Shown in pieces: positions 52,778-61,164 of a stretch of 64,000 bases of DNA (the first letter of the stretch is position 1; every line of letters begins with the position of its first letter). This DNA comes from Maribacter sp. MJ134. GTDB taxonomy: Bacteria > Bacteroidota > Bacteroidia > Flavobacteriales > Flavobacteriaceae. The translations under genes were made by a program, and so were the position numbers. Under the pieces are notes generated by a model that ran no database searches, had not been told where the DNA came from, and worked only from the letters and a program-made list of their open reading frames with translations. The stretch spans positions 3,720,001 through 3,784,000 of the forward strand of contig NZ_CP034570.1 in NCBI RefSeq assembly GCF_003970695.1, in the 5' to 3' direction.

Positions 52778-53353
52778 CTAGAGTATTCGAGTAGCTTTTA
52801 CAAAAGCTTGATTCCAGAAACCTTCCCTTAAGGAAGAAACGGTTACTCCTCTAGAGGAAGAAGCATGTATGAATTTAATTTCATTGTTCTCAACGGCTAC
52901 GACCATACCTACATGATTAATTCTTTTAGCTCGCCTGTTGGTCTTAAAGAACAGTAAATCTCCTTTTTCCACATCCCGGATCCTGATTTTTTTACCTTCT
53001 TCTGCCATGTGTATGGAAGTTCTTGGAAGTTGTATATCGTGCTTCCCAAAGGAAACGTAGAGCAAGCCGGAACAATCCATTCCTTTTTGGGTGGTACCTC
53101 CGAACTTGTACCGCACTCCGGAAAAAGTTAGAGCAGTATTGATGACCTTGTCCGCTTTGGACAAACTGGTGCTATTCGTTACTTCTACAGCTTTACGGGG
53201 CTTAGGGGAATAGGAGTTTCCGCGCCGCGCATTATCCGCCGCAGCAACAGAAATTTTGCGCTTCTGTGCGATGGTTTTGCTGTTTTTGCCACTTCCGCAA
53301 CTGGCTAAACATAGCACTAAAAAAATACAGATAAATGGTCGCATAGGGTTCAA
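52778..53353 (-). CDS. NlpC/P60 (C40) lipoprotein peptidase
   Basis: The 191-residue lipoprotein (lipobox LASC, C19) has one NlpC/P60 domain with C94 in GMDCSGLLY, H147 in INHVGMVV and H163 in FIHASS as the catalytic triad. Such enzymes cut cell-wall peptides, typically gamma-D-Glu-meso-DAP bonds. The region between the lipobox and the domain is basic and disordered. It lies two bases before comEC and may be co-transcribed, but the pairing probably has no functional meaning. Confidence 0.9.
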   Translation of the reverse strand: MNPMRPFICIFLVLCLASCGSGKNSKTIAQKRKISVAAADNARRGNSYSPKPRKAVEVTNSTSLSKADKVINTALTFSGVRYKFGGTTQKGMDCSGLLYVSFGKHDIQLPRTSIHMAEEGKKIRIRDVEKGDLLFFKTNRRAKRINHVGMVVAVENNEIKFIHASSSRGVTVSSLREGFWNQAFVKATRIL

Positions 53354-53429
53354 GTGTGCTCTAGTACTTGAACATCAAAATTATAGAATTATTTTGTAAG
53401 CGCTTAAATACGGAGGGTAATTGTTTAAA

Positions 53430-54554
53430 TCACCCTTCTCGTTTTGCGTTGGAAATGATTAATGAAGCAGCCTTTTTACTGGCTCCGTGCCCTCCTAATT
53501 TTTGACTTAATAGCTGGTAGGCGTTAATCTGTTTTTCCCTTTTAGGTCCGGACAGGATGAGATTCAATTCATTTTTTAAGTTAACTTTCGTGAGCTTGTC
53601 CTGTATCAATTCTTTTACGATTTCCGCTCCCATGATAAGGTTTACCAAAGAAATGTACTCTAGTGTAATGATTCGTTTTGCGATTTGATAAGATATCCAA
53701 TTGGCTTTGTAGCACACCACTTGGGGTACATTGAACAAAGCGGTTTCTAAGGTTGCCGTACCACTCGTAACAAGCGCTGCATGGGCTAACGACAATAAAT
53801 CGTAGGTTTTGCTCTGTACGTACTTCACGTTCTCGTCAGCTAAGAAAGAGGTATAGAAGGTTCTGTCCAAACTAGGTGCGCCGGCAATAACAAATTCATA
53901 GTCTTTAAAATCATCGGAAAGTGATAGCATCACCTGCAGCATTTTTTGCACCTCTTGTTTACGGCTACCCGGTAGTAGCGCTACAATGGGTTTGTTTGGA
54001 TGTAACTGATGTTCTTGTCTAAAACGTGCTTCATCGAGTATTGGCCTATTAGCAATAGCATCCAATAACGGGTGGCCTACAAAATTCACTGGAAAATTAT
54101 GTTTGTTTTCGTAAAAATCCTTCTCAAAGGGTAAAATCACGTGCATGGCATCAATATCCCTTTTTATATTTTCTATGCGTCCTTCTCTTGAAGCCCAAAT
54201 TTGGGGAGAAATATAATAATTGGTTTTGAGTCCGTTTTCTTTCGCCCATTTAGCGATTCTAAGATTAAATCCGGAATAATCGATGAAGATTAGGATATCG
54301 GGACTAAAATTAAGAATATCTTCCTTGCAGGATGTAATGTTCTTAAAAATTGAATTTAGGTTCAATAGTACTTCCAAGAAGCCCATAAAGGCCATTTCCT
54401 TGTAATGCTTGACCAAGGTTCCACCGGCATTCTGCATCAAATCACCTCCCCAGCAGCGTATGTTCGCATCCTTATCTTGGAGCCTCAATTCTTTGATAAG
54501 ATTAGCACCATGAAGGTCACCCGATGCTTCCCCAGCAATAATATAATACTTCAT
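53430..54554 (-). CDS. lpxB: Lipid-A-disaccharide synthase
   Basis: LpxB joins UDP-diacylglucosamine and lipid X in lipid A synthesis, at the inner membrane. The 374-residue protein has the family start IIAGEASGDLHGANL, then LIFIDYSGFNLRIA near 90, YYISPQIWASREGR near 118, VGHPLLD near 160 and LLPGSRKQEV near 193. It overlaps the small membrane gene by one base, after surE, an arrangement common in Bacteroidota. Confidence 0.96.
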   Translation of the reverse strand: MKYYIIAGEASGDLHGANLIKELRLQDKDANIRCWGGDLMQNAGGTLVKHYKEMAFMGFLEVLLNLNSIFKNITSCKEDILNFSPDILIFIDYSGFNLRIAKWAKENGLKTNYYISPQIWASREGRIENIKRDIDAMHVILPFEKDFYENKHNFPVNFVGHPLLDAIANRPILDEARFRQEHQLHPNKPIVALLPGSRKQEVQKMLQVMLSLSDDFKDYEFVIAGAPSLDRTFYTSFLADENVKYVQSKTYDLLSLAHAALVTSGTATLETALFNVPQVVCYKANWISYQIAKRIITLEYISLVNLIMGAEIVKELIQDKLTKVNLKNELNLILSGPKREKQINAYQLLSQKLGGHGASKKAASLIISNAKREG

Positions 54555-54838
54555 TAGAAAATCTTATAGTAGAGAATCAATAACGCCGTAAGCAGCGTTG
54601 CGATCAATACGCCTTTAGCGCGTTGGTCTCTTTTAATCCTTAAGAATCCAAAGAATGCCACTAGGTTCAAAATAGCGCCCAATGCAAGCAGACTACCCAC
54701 ATGACCTTGAGCTATTGCCGCATTATAGGTTTCTGTGATGCTCAGATCAGAAAACAGGAGTATATACAACAGTGTTCCAATCGTATTGGCTATAAGTCCT
54801 ACGGCAAAGCCTATGAGCAGTTCTTTCTTAGTGTTCAT
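54554..54838 (-). CDS. Small membrane protein between surE and lpxB
   Basis: This 94-residue protein has three predicted membrane helices (KELLIGFAVGLIANTIGTLLY, then SLLALGAILNLVAFFGFL, then VLIATLLTALLILYYKIF). I do not recognise a family with a known role. It overlaps surE by four bases and lpxB by one, so it is translated together with them; proteins like it accompany lpxB in other flavobacteria. Confidence 0.78.
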   Translation of the reverse strand: MNTKKELLIGFAVGLIANTIGTLLYILLFSDLSITETYNAAIAQGHVGSLLALGAILNLVAFFGFLRIKRDQRAKGVLIATLLTALLILYYKIF

Positions 54839-55611
54839 TTTAAATTCCAGTTGTTTATAGCTTGTATGGCGTGGTGAGCGGTGAGGTCAAATTGTGTAGG
54901 AACTAAAGAGACGTAACCGTTGGCTAAGGCCCACTCGTCCGTGTCCTCCCCTTTGTCCAATAATTCAAACTCTCCTGTGAGCCAATAATAATCCCTGCCC
55001 ATGGGGTTGGTTCTTTTATCGAATTTTTCTTTCCAATTTGCTTTGGCCTGTCTACATATTTTAACGCCTTTAATTTCCTCTGTTTTTAACCGAGGAATAT
55101 TTACGTTGAGCACTACGTCTTTTGGTATGCCGTGGTCAAGGGCTTCTTTTACGATGTTTGTAATAAATGCTTTGGCTTGTGAGAAATCTGCGTCCCAACT
55201 GTAATCGCATAGCGAAAAACCAATGGCCGGTACTCCTTCGATACCTGCCTCGATAGCAGCGCTCATAGTTCCGGAATATATCACGTTTATAGAGGAGTTG
55301 GCTCCATGGTTTATGCCACTTACACAGATGTCAGGTTTTCTTTCCAAGAGCTCCTGCAGTGCTAGTTTTACGCAGTCTGCGGGTGTGCCGCTACAGCTAT
55401 ATTCCTCAACTCCTGATGCTCCAAAATCGGAACTCATCTTCGTGGCATAAAGCGTGCTGTCCAACGTAATTGCATGTCCCATTCCAGATTGCGGACTGTC
55501 GGGGGCAACCACCACAACATCCCCAATTTCTTTCATAAGCAAGACCAATGACCTAAGGCCCGGAGCGGTTATTCCATCATCGTTCGTAACCAGTATCAAA
55601 GGTTTTTTCAT
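54835..55611 (-). CDS. surE: 5'/3'-nucleotidase SurE
   Basis: SurE is a metal-dependent phosphatase of nucleoside monophosphates involved in stress survival. The 258-residue protein shows LVTNDDGITAPG at 8-19 with the metal-binding Asp pair, PDSPQSGMGHAIT near 38-50, CSGTPADCVKLAL, and VSGINHGANSSINVIYSGTMSAA near 96-118. It begins the minus-strand operon with lpxB and diverges from the Ctp protease gene. Confidence 0.95.
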   Translation of the reverse strand: MKKPLILVTNDDGITAPGLRSLVLLMKEIGDVVVVAPDSPQSGMGHAITLDSTLYATKMSSDFGASGVEEYSCSGTPADCVKLALQELLERKPDICVSGINHGANSSINVIYSGTMSAAIEAGIEGVPAIGFSLCDYSWDADFSQAKAFITNIVKEALDHGIPKDVVLNVNIPRLKTEEIKGVKICRQAKANWKEKFDKRTNPMGRDYYWLTGEFELLDKGEDTDEWALANGYVSLVPTQFDLTAHHAIQAINNWNLK

Positions 55612-55686
55612 GAAACATACTTTATGACGTAAAAATACGTTTTTAAATAAGATTGTTCGATTTAGTCGTTTAACAAAAAATTAATC

Positions 55687-55714
55687 CCATGTCCCATAAT
55701 TGGCATGGTTTTTT
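55687..55714 (+). terminator. Terminator-like hairpin upstream of the Ctp gene
   Basis: CCATG(T)CC and GGCATGG pair with a single bulged base, followed by TTTTTT on the plus strand. It lies about 75 bases before the Ctp start, where no upstream plus-strand gene needs a terminator, so it might be an attenuator in the leader or chance. Confidence 0.35.
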
Positions 55715-55790
55715 CTTTATCTTAGAGAATTCTGACGCGTTCTAACGCTTTAATTTCAGGATTTTGAAAAGGAATAAAAAAGATAGTTTT

Positions 55791-57941
55791 ATGAAAAGAA
55801 ATTTAGCCTACGTTTTAGTAGTAATGCTCATAGCGGTTGCTTCTTGCAGCTTTACCAATAAAACTTTTGAGAATGACGATAAGGATAAACTATTGTTAGA
55901 CCTTATAACCTATGTCTTAGAAAAAGGGCACTACGAGCCAAAAAGTATCAACGATGATTTTTCGGCTAATGTCTTTGAGGATTTTATAGATGTCATCGAC
56001 CCTACAAAACGTTATTTTCTAGCGACGGATATCAAGGAATTTGAGCAATACAAGTTTCAAATAGACGATCAAATCAAAAATACGGATATTACTTTCTTCA
56101 ACATGGTCTACGATAGATTGCTTGAACGCATGGACGATGCAAAGGAAATCTACAAAGAAGTGCTAAAGACCCCTTTCGATTATAACCAGGACGAAAGCAT
56201 CAGTATTAAATATGAAAACGAAGACTTTGTCGCCAATAAAGCCGAATTAAAAGAACGATGGAGAAAACAGTTGAAGTATGCCACTTTAGGAACTTATGAT
56301 TCTAAAGTTGCACATGCTGAGAAAGATAATGCCGACGGTGCTTTTGACGATCATGATCACAAAGCCCATTCTCCAGAAGAAGCAGAAAAAGAATCACGGG
56401 AATCTACAGAGTCTACTTTAGACGAGTTTTTCGATTTTATTGCAGATTTGGACCGTAAAGATTGGTTTGTACAGTACATCAATACTATAGTGGACGAATT
56501 TGACCCGCATACCTTCTACTTTGCACCGGACGATAAGGAAAAGTTTGATATGAACATGTCCGGTAAGTTTGAAGGTATTGGAGCCAGACTTCAAAAAAAA
56601 CCGGAAGGAGCTAAGATTGTAGAAATTATTTCTGGCGGCCCAGTGTGGCGAGATGCCAGATTAGAAGTGGGCGATCAGATATTAAAAGTGGGTCAGAACG
56701 GAGAAGAGCCGATCAATATTGTTGGAATGCGTTTGGATGATGCCATTAAATTGATAAAAGGTGCGCAGGGAACGATTGTTGACCTTACGGTGAGAAAGGT
56801 AGACGGTTCTTTGGAAGAGGTTTCGTTGACCAGAGATGTGGTAGAGTTAGAGGAATCTTACGCGAAATCGGCCAATATTATTAGAGGTGATGAAAAATTT
56901 GGACTGATTAATCTGCCTAAATTTTATGTAGATTTTGAAGACTATAGTGAGAGAAATGCGGCTTCGGACGTTGCCAAAGAGGTAGAGCGTTTAAAGCAAG
57001 AAGGTGCAGAAGGTCTTATCTTGGACTTACGGGATAATGGGGGAGGTTCTTTAAAAACTGTAGTTGAAATGGCCGGTTTGTTCATTAAATCGGGTCCGGT
57101 GGTACAGGTAAGATCAAGTAGTAAGGAAAAAGATGTGTACGAGGATAAAGATGAAAGAATTCAGTGGGATGGCCCACTTGTAATACTGGTTAATGAACTA
57201 TCTGCCTCGGCTTCTGAAATATTGGCCGCAGCGATGCAAGATTATAAGCGCGCAGTGGTTATAGGTAGCAAACAAACTTTTGGTAAAGGTACCGTACAGA
57301 ATGTTATTCCTTTGGATAATATCGTACGTAGTAACGAGCATGGAGATTTAGGAGCCATTAAATTAACTACGCAAAAGTTTTATCGTATTAACGGAGGTTC
57401 TACACAGCTAGAGGGCGTTAAGAGTGACGTCGTGGTTCCGGATAAGTACAGTTATATAGATTTAGGAGAAAGAGACCAGTCAAATCCTTTAAAATGGGAT
57501 AAGATTACACCTGCAGAATATGAAATATGGGACGGCTATATCGATTATGACCAGACCATAGCGAATAGTAAAAAGCGAATGGCTGCAAATGCCCAGATTA
57601 AACTTATAGAGGAAAATGCACAATGGCTTAAGGCGGAGCAGGAAGAAACGGAGATTTCTTTGAACTATGAAACCTACAAGGAAGAGAAATCTAAAGACAA
57701 GGAAAAATCAAATTACTTTAAGAGTCTTTCCGAGTACGATTCTAAACTTACCTTTAAATCACTGAAGTATGAAGAAGCTTTGTTTACAAAAGATTCTGTT
57801 CTCAGGGAAAAGAGAAACCGTTGGCATAAGAACCTAGCAAAGGATGTTTATGTAGAGGAAGCCGTAAATGTATTACAAGATTTAAAAATGAACAATATAA
57901 AGAACATACAAAACGGAAAATTAGCTAGTGTAAAGGGCTAG
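55791..57941 (+). CDS. Carboxy-terminal processing protease (S41, Prc/Tsp type), lipoprotein
   Basis: The 716-residue protease trims C-termini of periplasmic proteins. A lipobox (AVASC) is near residue 20. After an alpha-helical N-terminal domain come a PDZ domain (GIGARLQKKPEGAKIVEI near 265) and the S41 core with the catalytic Ser near 470 in NELSASASEIL and Lys near 495 in GKGTVQ, and a long C-terminal helical domain. A His/Asp-rich insert (DDHDHKAHSPEE) near 185-200 is unlike E. coli Prc. The ATG at 55791 fits the lipobox better than a TTG at 55764. Confidence 0.93.
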   Translation: MKRNLAYVLVVMLIAVASCSFTNKTFENDDKDKLLLDLITYVLEKGHYEPKSINDDFSANVFEDFIDVIDPTKRYFLATDIKEFEQYKFQIDDQIKNTDITFFNMVYDRLLERMDDAKEIYKEVLKTPFDYNQDESISIKYENEDFVANKAELKERWRKQLKYATLGTYDSKVAHAEKDNADGAFDDHDHKAHSPEEAEKESRESTESTLDEFFDFIADLDRKDWFVQYINTIVDEFDPHTFYFAPDDKEKFDMNMSGKFEGIGARLQKKPEGAKIVEIISGGPVWRDARLEVGDQILKVGQNGEEPINIVGMRLDDAIKLIKGAQGTIVDLTVRKVDGSLEEVSLTRDVVELEESYAKSANIIRGDEKFGLINLPKFYVDFEDYSERNAASDVAKEVERLKQEGAEGLILDLRDNGGGSLKTVVEMAGLFIKSGPVVQVRSSSKEKDVYEDKDERIQWDGPLVILVNELSASASEILAAAMQDYKRAVVIGSKQTFGKGTVQNVIPLDNIVRSNEHGDLGAIKLTTQKFYRINGGSTQLEGVKSDVVVPDKYSYIDLGERDQSNPLKWDKITPAEYEIWDGYIDYDQTIANSKKRMAANAQIKLIEENAQWLKAEQEETEISLNYETYKEEKSKDKEKSNYFKSLSEYDSKLTFKSLKYEEALFTKDSVLREKRNRWHKNLAKDVYVEEAVNVLQDLKMNNIKNIQNGKLASVKG

Positions 57942-57958
57942 TGCAATGCCATAACATA

Positions 57959-57989
57959 TAAAAAAAGCCGCTCATAGAGCGGCTTTTTT
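57959..57989. terminator. Bidirectional terminator between ctp and msrA
   Basis: AAAAAAGCCGCTC and GAGCGGCTTTTTT form a 13-base perfect stem with a 3-base loop, working in both directions for the convergent genes. Confidence 0.9.
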
Positions 57990-57991
57990 CT

Positions 57992-58531
57992 TTACGCCTT
58001 CAACTTGTCCGCATGTAGCTTTCGTAGCTTAGAAAGCTTAGGGTTAATGACTACTTGGCAATAGCCCTGGGATGTATTATTTCTGTAGTAATTCTGATGG
58101 GCTTCTTCCGCATCATAAAAAATACCTAAAGGACTTACCTCGGTTACTATAGAATTATCATAATAAGGGTTTAGTTCTTTAATTACCGCATTGGCCGTTT
58201 CCTTTTGCCTATCGTTTTTATAGTAAATTACGGAACGATACTGCGTTCCGGCATCCGCTCCTTGTCTATTGAGCGTAGTAGGATCGTGCGTGGTCATGAA
58301 TATGATGAGGATATCCGAAAGTGATATTACGGAGGCATCAAAGCTTACTTGCACAACCTCTGCATGCCCCGTTAAACCGGAACAGATTTCTCTGTACGTT
58401 GGTTTACCGGGAGCGTTTCCACCCGTATATCCAGATACTACCTTTTCAACACCTTTTACTTCTTGAAAAACCGCCTCGGTGCACCAAAAACATCCACCAC
58501 CTACGGTTATAACTTCTATATTGCTTTTCAT
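57992..58531 (-). CDS. msrA: Peptide-methionine (S)-S-oxide reductase
   Basis: MsrA repairs S-methionine sulfoxide. The 179-residue protein has the active-site GGGCFWCTEA (catalytic C14, with C17 close by), then GYTGG near 35 and HDPTTLNRQGADAGTQYRS near 81-99. It overlaps msrB by four bases, so both stereoisomers would be repaired by one operon. No signal peptide is present, indicating a cytoplasmic location. Confidence 0.96.
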   Translation of the reverse strand: MKSNIEVITVGGGCFWCTEAVFQEVKGVEKVVSGYTGGNAPGKPTYREICSGLTGHAEVVQVSFDASVISLSDILIIFMTTHDPTTLNRQGADAGTQYRSVIYYKNDRQKETANAVIKELNPYYDNSIVTEVSPLGIFYDAEEAHQNYYRNNTSQGYCQVVINPKLSKLRKLHADKLKA

Positions 58532-58983
58532 TTAGCTTCTTTCGTAATTTTTAGGGATTCAGAATTTATACAATAGCGGAGTCCACTTGGTTCCGGTCCG
58601 TCTGGAAAAACGTGGCCAAGATGGGCATCACAAGTATTGCAAAGTACCTCTACCCGTATCATTCCAAAACTAACATCCTTTATATATTTTATGGAGTTGG
58701 CTTTTATCGGTTGCGTAAAACTGGGCCATCCCGTCCCGGATTCGAACTTTATGGTAGAATCAAAAAGTGGCGTATTACAGCAGATACATTCGTATTTGCC
58801 TGCATCATGTACGCTACAAAGTGCTCCGGTATGCGGTGCTTCCGTACCTTTTTTTCGGGTAATCCTAAATTGTTCAGGAGTTAAGATCTGTTTCCATTCA
58901 CTCTCGGTTTTCTCAACTCTCTTATCAGGAACAGGGTTTCCGTTCACTGAGAAATGAATAACATCTTTCCATGTTAAAGTCAT
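58528..58983 (-). CDS. msrB: Peptide-methionine (R)-S-oxide reductase
   Basis: MsrB repairs R-methionine sulfoxide. The 151-residue protein has the two zinc CxxC pairs (CICC near 76-79 and CNTC near 113-116), the GTGWPSFT motif near 90, and the catalytic C138 in LRYCINS. It is the upstream gene of the msrB-msrA operon and diverges from the NUC1 nuclease gene. No signal peptide. Confidence 0.96.
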   Translation of the reverse strand: MTLTWKDVIHFSVNGNPVPDKRVEKTESEWKQILTPEQFRITRKKGTEAPHTGALCSVHDAGKYECICCNTPLFDSTIKFESGTGWPSFTQPIKANSIKYIKDVSFGMIRVEVLCNTCDAHLGHVFPDGPEPSGLRYCINSESLKITKEAK

Positions 58984-59038
58984 AATTTTCCTTCCTTTCT
59001 TTAAAGTTGTTCTATAGTTTCTTAGTCGTTTTAGTACA

Positions 59039-59067
59039 TTGCTTCTTACAAAATTAAGCTATATTCG
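59039..59067 (+). promoter_or_regulatory. Promoter of the NUC1 gene
   Basis: TTG (59039-59041), an 18-base spacer and TATATTCG (59060-59067) match the Bacteroidota -33/-7 pattern with one change in TAnnTTTG. The ATG at 59072 is only four bases further, so the mRNA may have almost no leader. It also shows that the TTG at 59039 is not a start codon. Confidence 0.6.
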
Positions 59068-59071
59068 GACG

Positions 59072-59884
59072 ATGAGATTTGATACTAAAAATAGAACTAT
59101 TTACTCAATTTTAATCCTTGTTTGCGTAGTAGGTTTTTGGCTTTTTGAAAACTTTTATACACCCGGCACCTATTCTACAAGCAAAGAAGCTCTCAAAGAA
59201 GCGAATTTTCCTGAAAACCTGTTGCCTAGCTCTACAACAGATGAAATAGTGCACCATTCTTATTTTTCCTTGTCCTATAACGAGCCTTTTGAACAGGCAG
59301 AATGGGTGGCTTATGTCTTGAACAAAGAACATTTGACGTATGACGATAGAAAAAGACCTTATTTTATTGAAGATCCATGGGTAAAATCGAAATCAGCCGA
59401 TTGGAAGAACTACAAAGGCTCCGGTTATGATCGTGGGCACTTGGTCCCTGCCGGTGACCGTAGGTTTTCAGAACAGGCCTATAACGAGACTTTCTATACC
59501 AGCAACATAAGTCCGCAGGACAGGGATTTCAACGCAGGTGTTTGGAATAGATTAGAAATGATGACGAGGTCTTGGGCAAAAAGATACGGGAAATTATATA
59601 TAATAACTGGAGGTGTGTTGGAGGATGGCTTGGATGAGATTGGTGATGAAGACGTAGCGGTTCCGAGGTATTTTTATAAGATTGTAGCAAAGGGAAGCCC
59701 GGATCAATTAGAGGCTGTCGGGTTTATCTTACCGAATGAAGAACAAACAACACCACTATCTAATTTTGCGGTTACCATTGATGCTATAGAAATGAGAACC
59801 GGAATTGATTTCTTTAAAGAACTACCGGTTGAGCAGCAGGCCGTGATGGAATCTAGAGTACGCTTGAAAAACTGGAAGTTTTAA
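59072..59884 (+). CDS. Membrane-anchored DNA/RNA non-specific endonuclease (NUC1)
   Basis: The 270-residue protein has one N-terminal membrane helix (TIYSILILVCVVGFWLF) and a NUC1/EndA-like nuclease domain with the DRGH motif at 120-123 (general base H123). The metal site NISPQDRDFNAGVWNRLE lies near 145-162, with N154 the likely magnesium ligand and E162 close by. It would act outside the inner membrane, degrading nucleic acids or serving DNA processing. The ATG at 59072 is chosen because a promoter covers the TTG at 59039. It ends in a 4-base convergent overlap with rodA. Confidence 0.88.
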   Translation: MRFDTKNRTIYSILILVCVVGFWLFENFYTPGTYSTSKEALKEANFPENLLPSSTTDEIVHHSYFSLSYNEPFEQAEWVAYVLNKEHLTYDDRKRPYFIEDPWVKSKSADWKNYKGSGYDRGHLVPAGDRRFSEQAYNETFYTSNISPQDRDFNAGVWNRLEMMTRSWAKRYGKLYIITGGVLEDGLDEIGDEDVAVPRYFYKIVAKGSPDQLEAVGFILPNEEQTTPLSNFAVTIDAIEMRTGIDFFKELPVEQQAVMESRVRLKNWKF

Positions 59885-61164
59885 AAGCTTTCCTTTAATC
59901 TATTGGTGTCTAGCTTAAGAAATATGAACAATAGAATGGTAAAGAATAATAAACCAGACCCACCGTAACTGAAAAAGGGCAAAGGAATTCCAATGGTAGG
60001 CAGCACACCTATGACCATTCCAATATTTATAAAATAGTGGATAAGAAGTACTGAAATGACACCATATCCGTACATTCTAGAGAAATCGTTTTTTTGTCGC
60101 TCCGCCAAGGAAATCAATCTTAAAAATAAAATGGAGAAAAGTATGATTACAGTAGCCGTGCCAATGAAGCCCCATTCTTCCCCAACGGTACTAAAAATAT
60201 AATCGGTATGTTGCTCGGGTACAAAGTCTCCTTTAGTTCTTGTTCCTTCTAGAAATCCCTTACCAAAGAAGCCTCCAGACTCGATGGCTTTTTCTGACTG
60301 GTAGGTGTTATAGCCAATTGTTTTACGAATCTGTTCTAGTTTGGCCGGGTCTTTTTCTAGTCGCAGCCAGAGGCTAAAACGATCGCGGTGACGTTGTTCG
60401 AATACATTGTTGAAAACAAAATTGACGGAGAGCGAAAACAGTATTGTGATTGTGGTCACGATGACCAAAGGAAAAATAGGAACTTTAAAGCTCTTTCGTT
60501 TTAATGCGAACAGAAGTACTAGGAGCAAGGCTAGCCCAATGGTAACCCAAATGGTTCCGAACATGAGCGTGGTTACAAAAATAAGAATGGCGAAAAAACC
60601 GATTCCGAGATAAAATAACGGTAGTCCTTCTCTAAATATAACAAAGACCAGGGCAAAGAATACGAGCGCGCTTCCCGGGTCCGGTTGCGGAATGATGAGC
60701 AACGCCGGGATAAGTATAATTAATAGGGCATAGAGTTGGTCCTTTCTTCGTTTAATATCCGTTTGGATATCGCTTAAATACTTAGCGAGAGCAAGGGCGG
60801 TCGTAATCTTCGCTAGCTCTGAGGGTTGAAAATTCATAAATCCCAAACTGTACCAAGAGGTAGCTCCGGCGATGGTCTTTCCAAAGACGAAGAGTCCTAA
60901 AAGTGAGACTATGGAAAATAGATAGAAAACACTGGAAAAACGTTCGTAGAAATTCACTTCCAAGGCCATGATTACCAAAATGGCCACTAAGCTTACGCCA
61001 ATAAAAAAAAGCTGTTTTCCATGTAAGGTGCTAAAATCAAAAAGTGTGTCCTGTGTTTCGGTAAAGGTGCTAGAGTAAATGTTGGACCAGCCTATAAGCA
61101 CCAATGAAAAGTAGATAAATACCGTAAGCCAATCTATTCGTTTAAGGATACTTCTACCAGACAT
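59881..61164 (-). CDS. rodA: Peptidoglycan glycosyltransferase RodA
   Basis: RodA is the SEDS glycan polymerase of the elongasome. The 427-residue membrane protein has about ten helices and the family motifs TSWYSLGFMNFQPSELAK near 100-117, IPQPDPGSALVFF near 158 and the C-terminal PTIGIPLPFFSYGGSGLL. The 11-base overlap with the PBP2 gene upstream shows the RodA-PBP2 pairing. The 3' end overlaps the convergent NUC1 gene by four bases. Confidence 0.95.
   Translation of the reverse strand: MSGRSILKRIDWLTVFIYFSLVLIGWSNIYSSTFTETQDTLFDFSTLHGKQLFFIGVSLVAILVIMALEVNFYERFSSVFYLFSIVSLLGLFVFGKTIAGATSWYSLGFMNFQPSELAKITTALALAKYLSDIQTDIKRRKDQLYALLIILIPALLIIPQPDPGSALVFFALVFVIFREGLPLFYLGIGFFAILIFVTTLMFGTIWVTIGLALLLVLLFALKRKSFKVPIFPLVIVTTITILFSLSVNFVFNNVFEQRHRDRFSLWLRLEKDPAKLEQIRKTIGYNTYQSEKAIESGGFFGKGFLEGTRTKGDFVPEQHTDYIFSTVGEEWGFIGTATVIILFSILFLRLISLAERQKNDFSRMYGYGVISVLLIHYFINIGMVIGVLPTIGIPLPFFSYGGSGLLFFTILLFIFLKLDTNRLKESF

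Noticed and set aside
59039..59071. TTG start of the NUC1 nuclease
   Set aside because: This TTG fits as the -33 element of a promoter whose -7 element is at 59060-59067.
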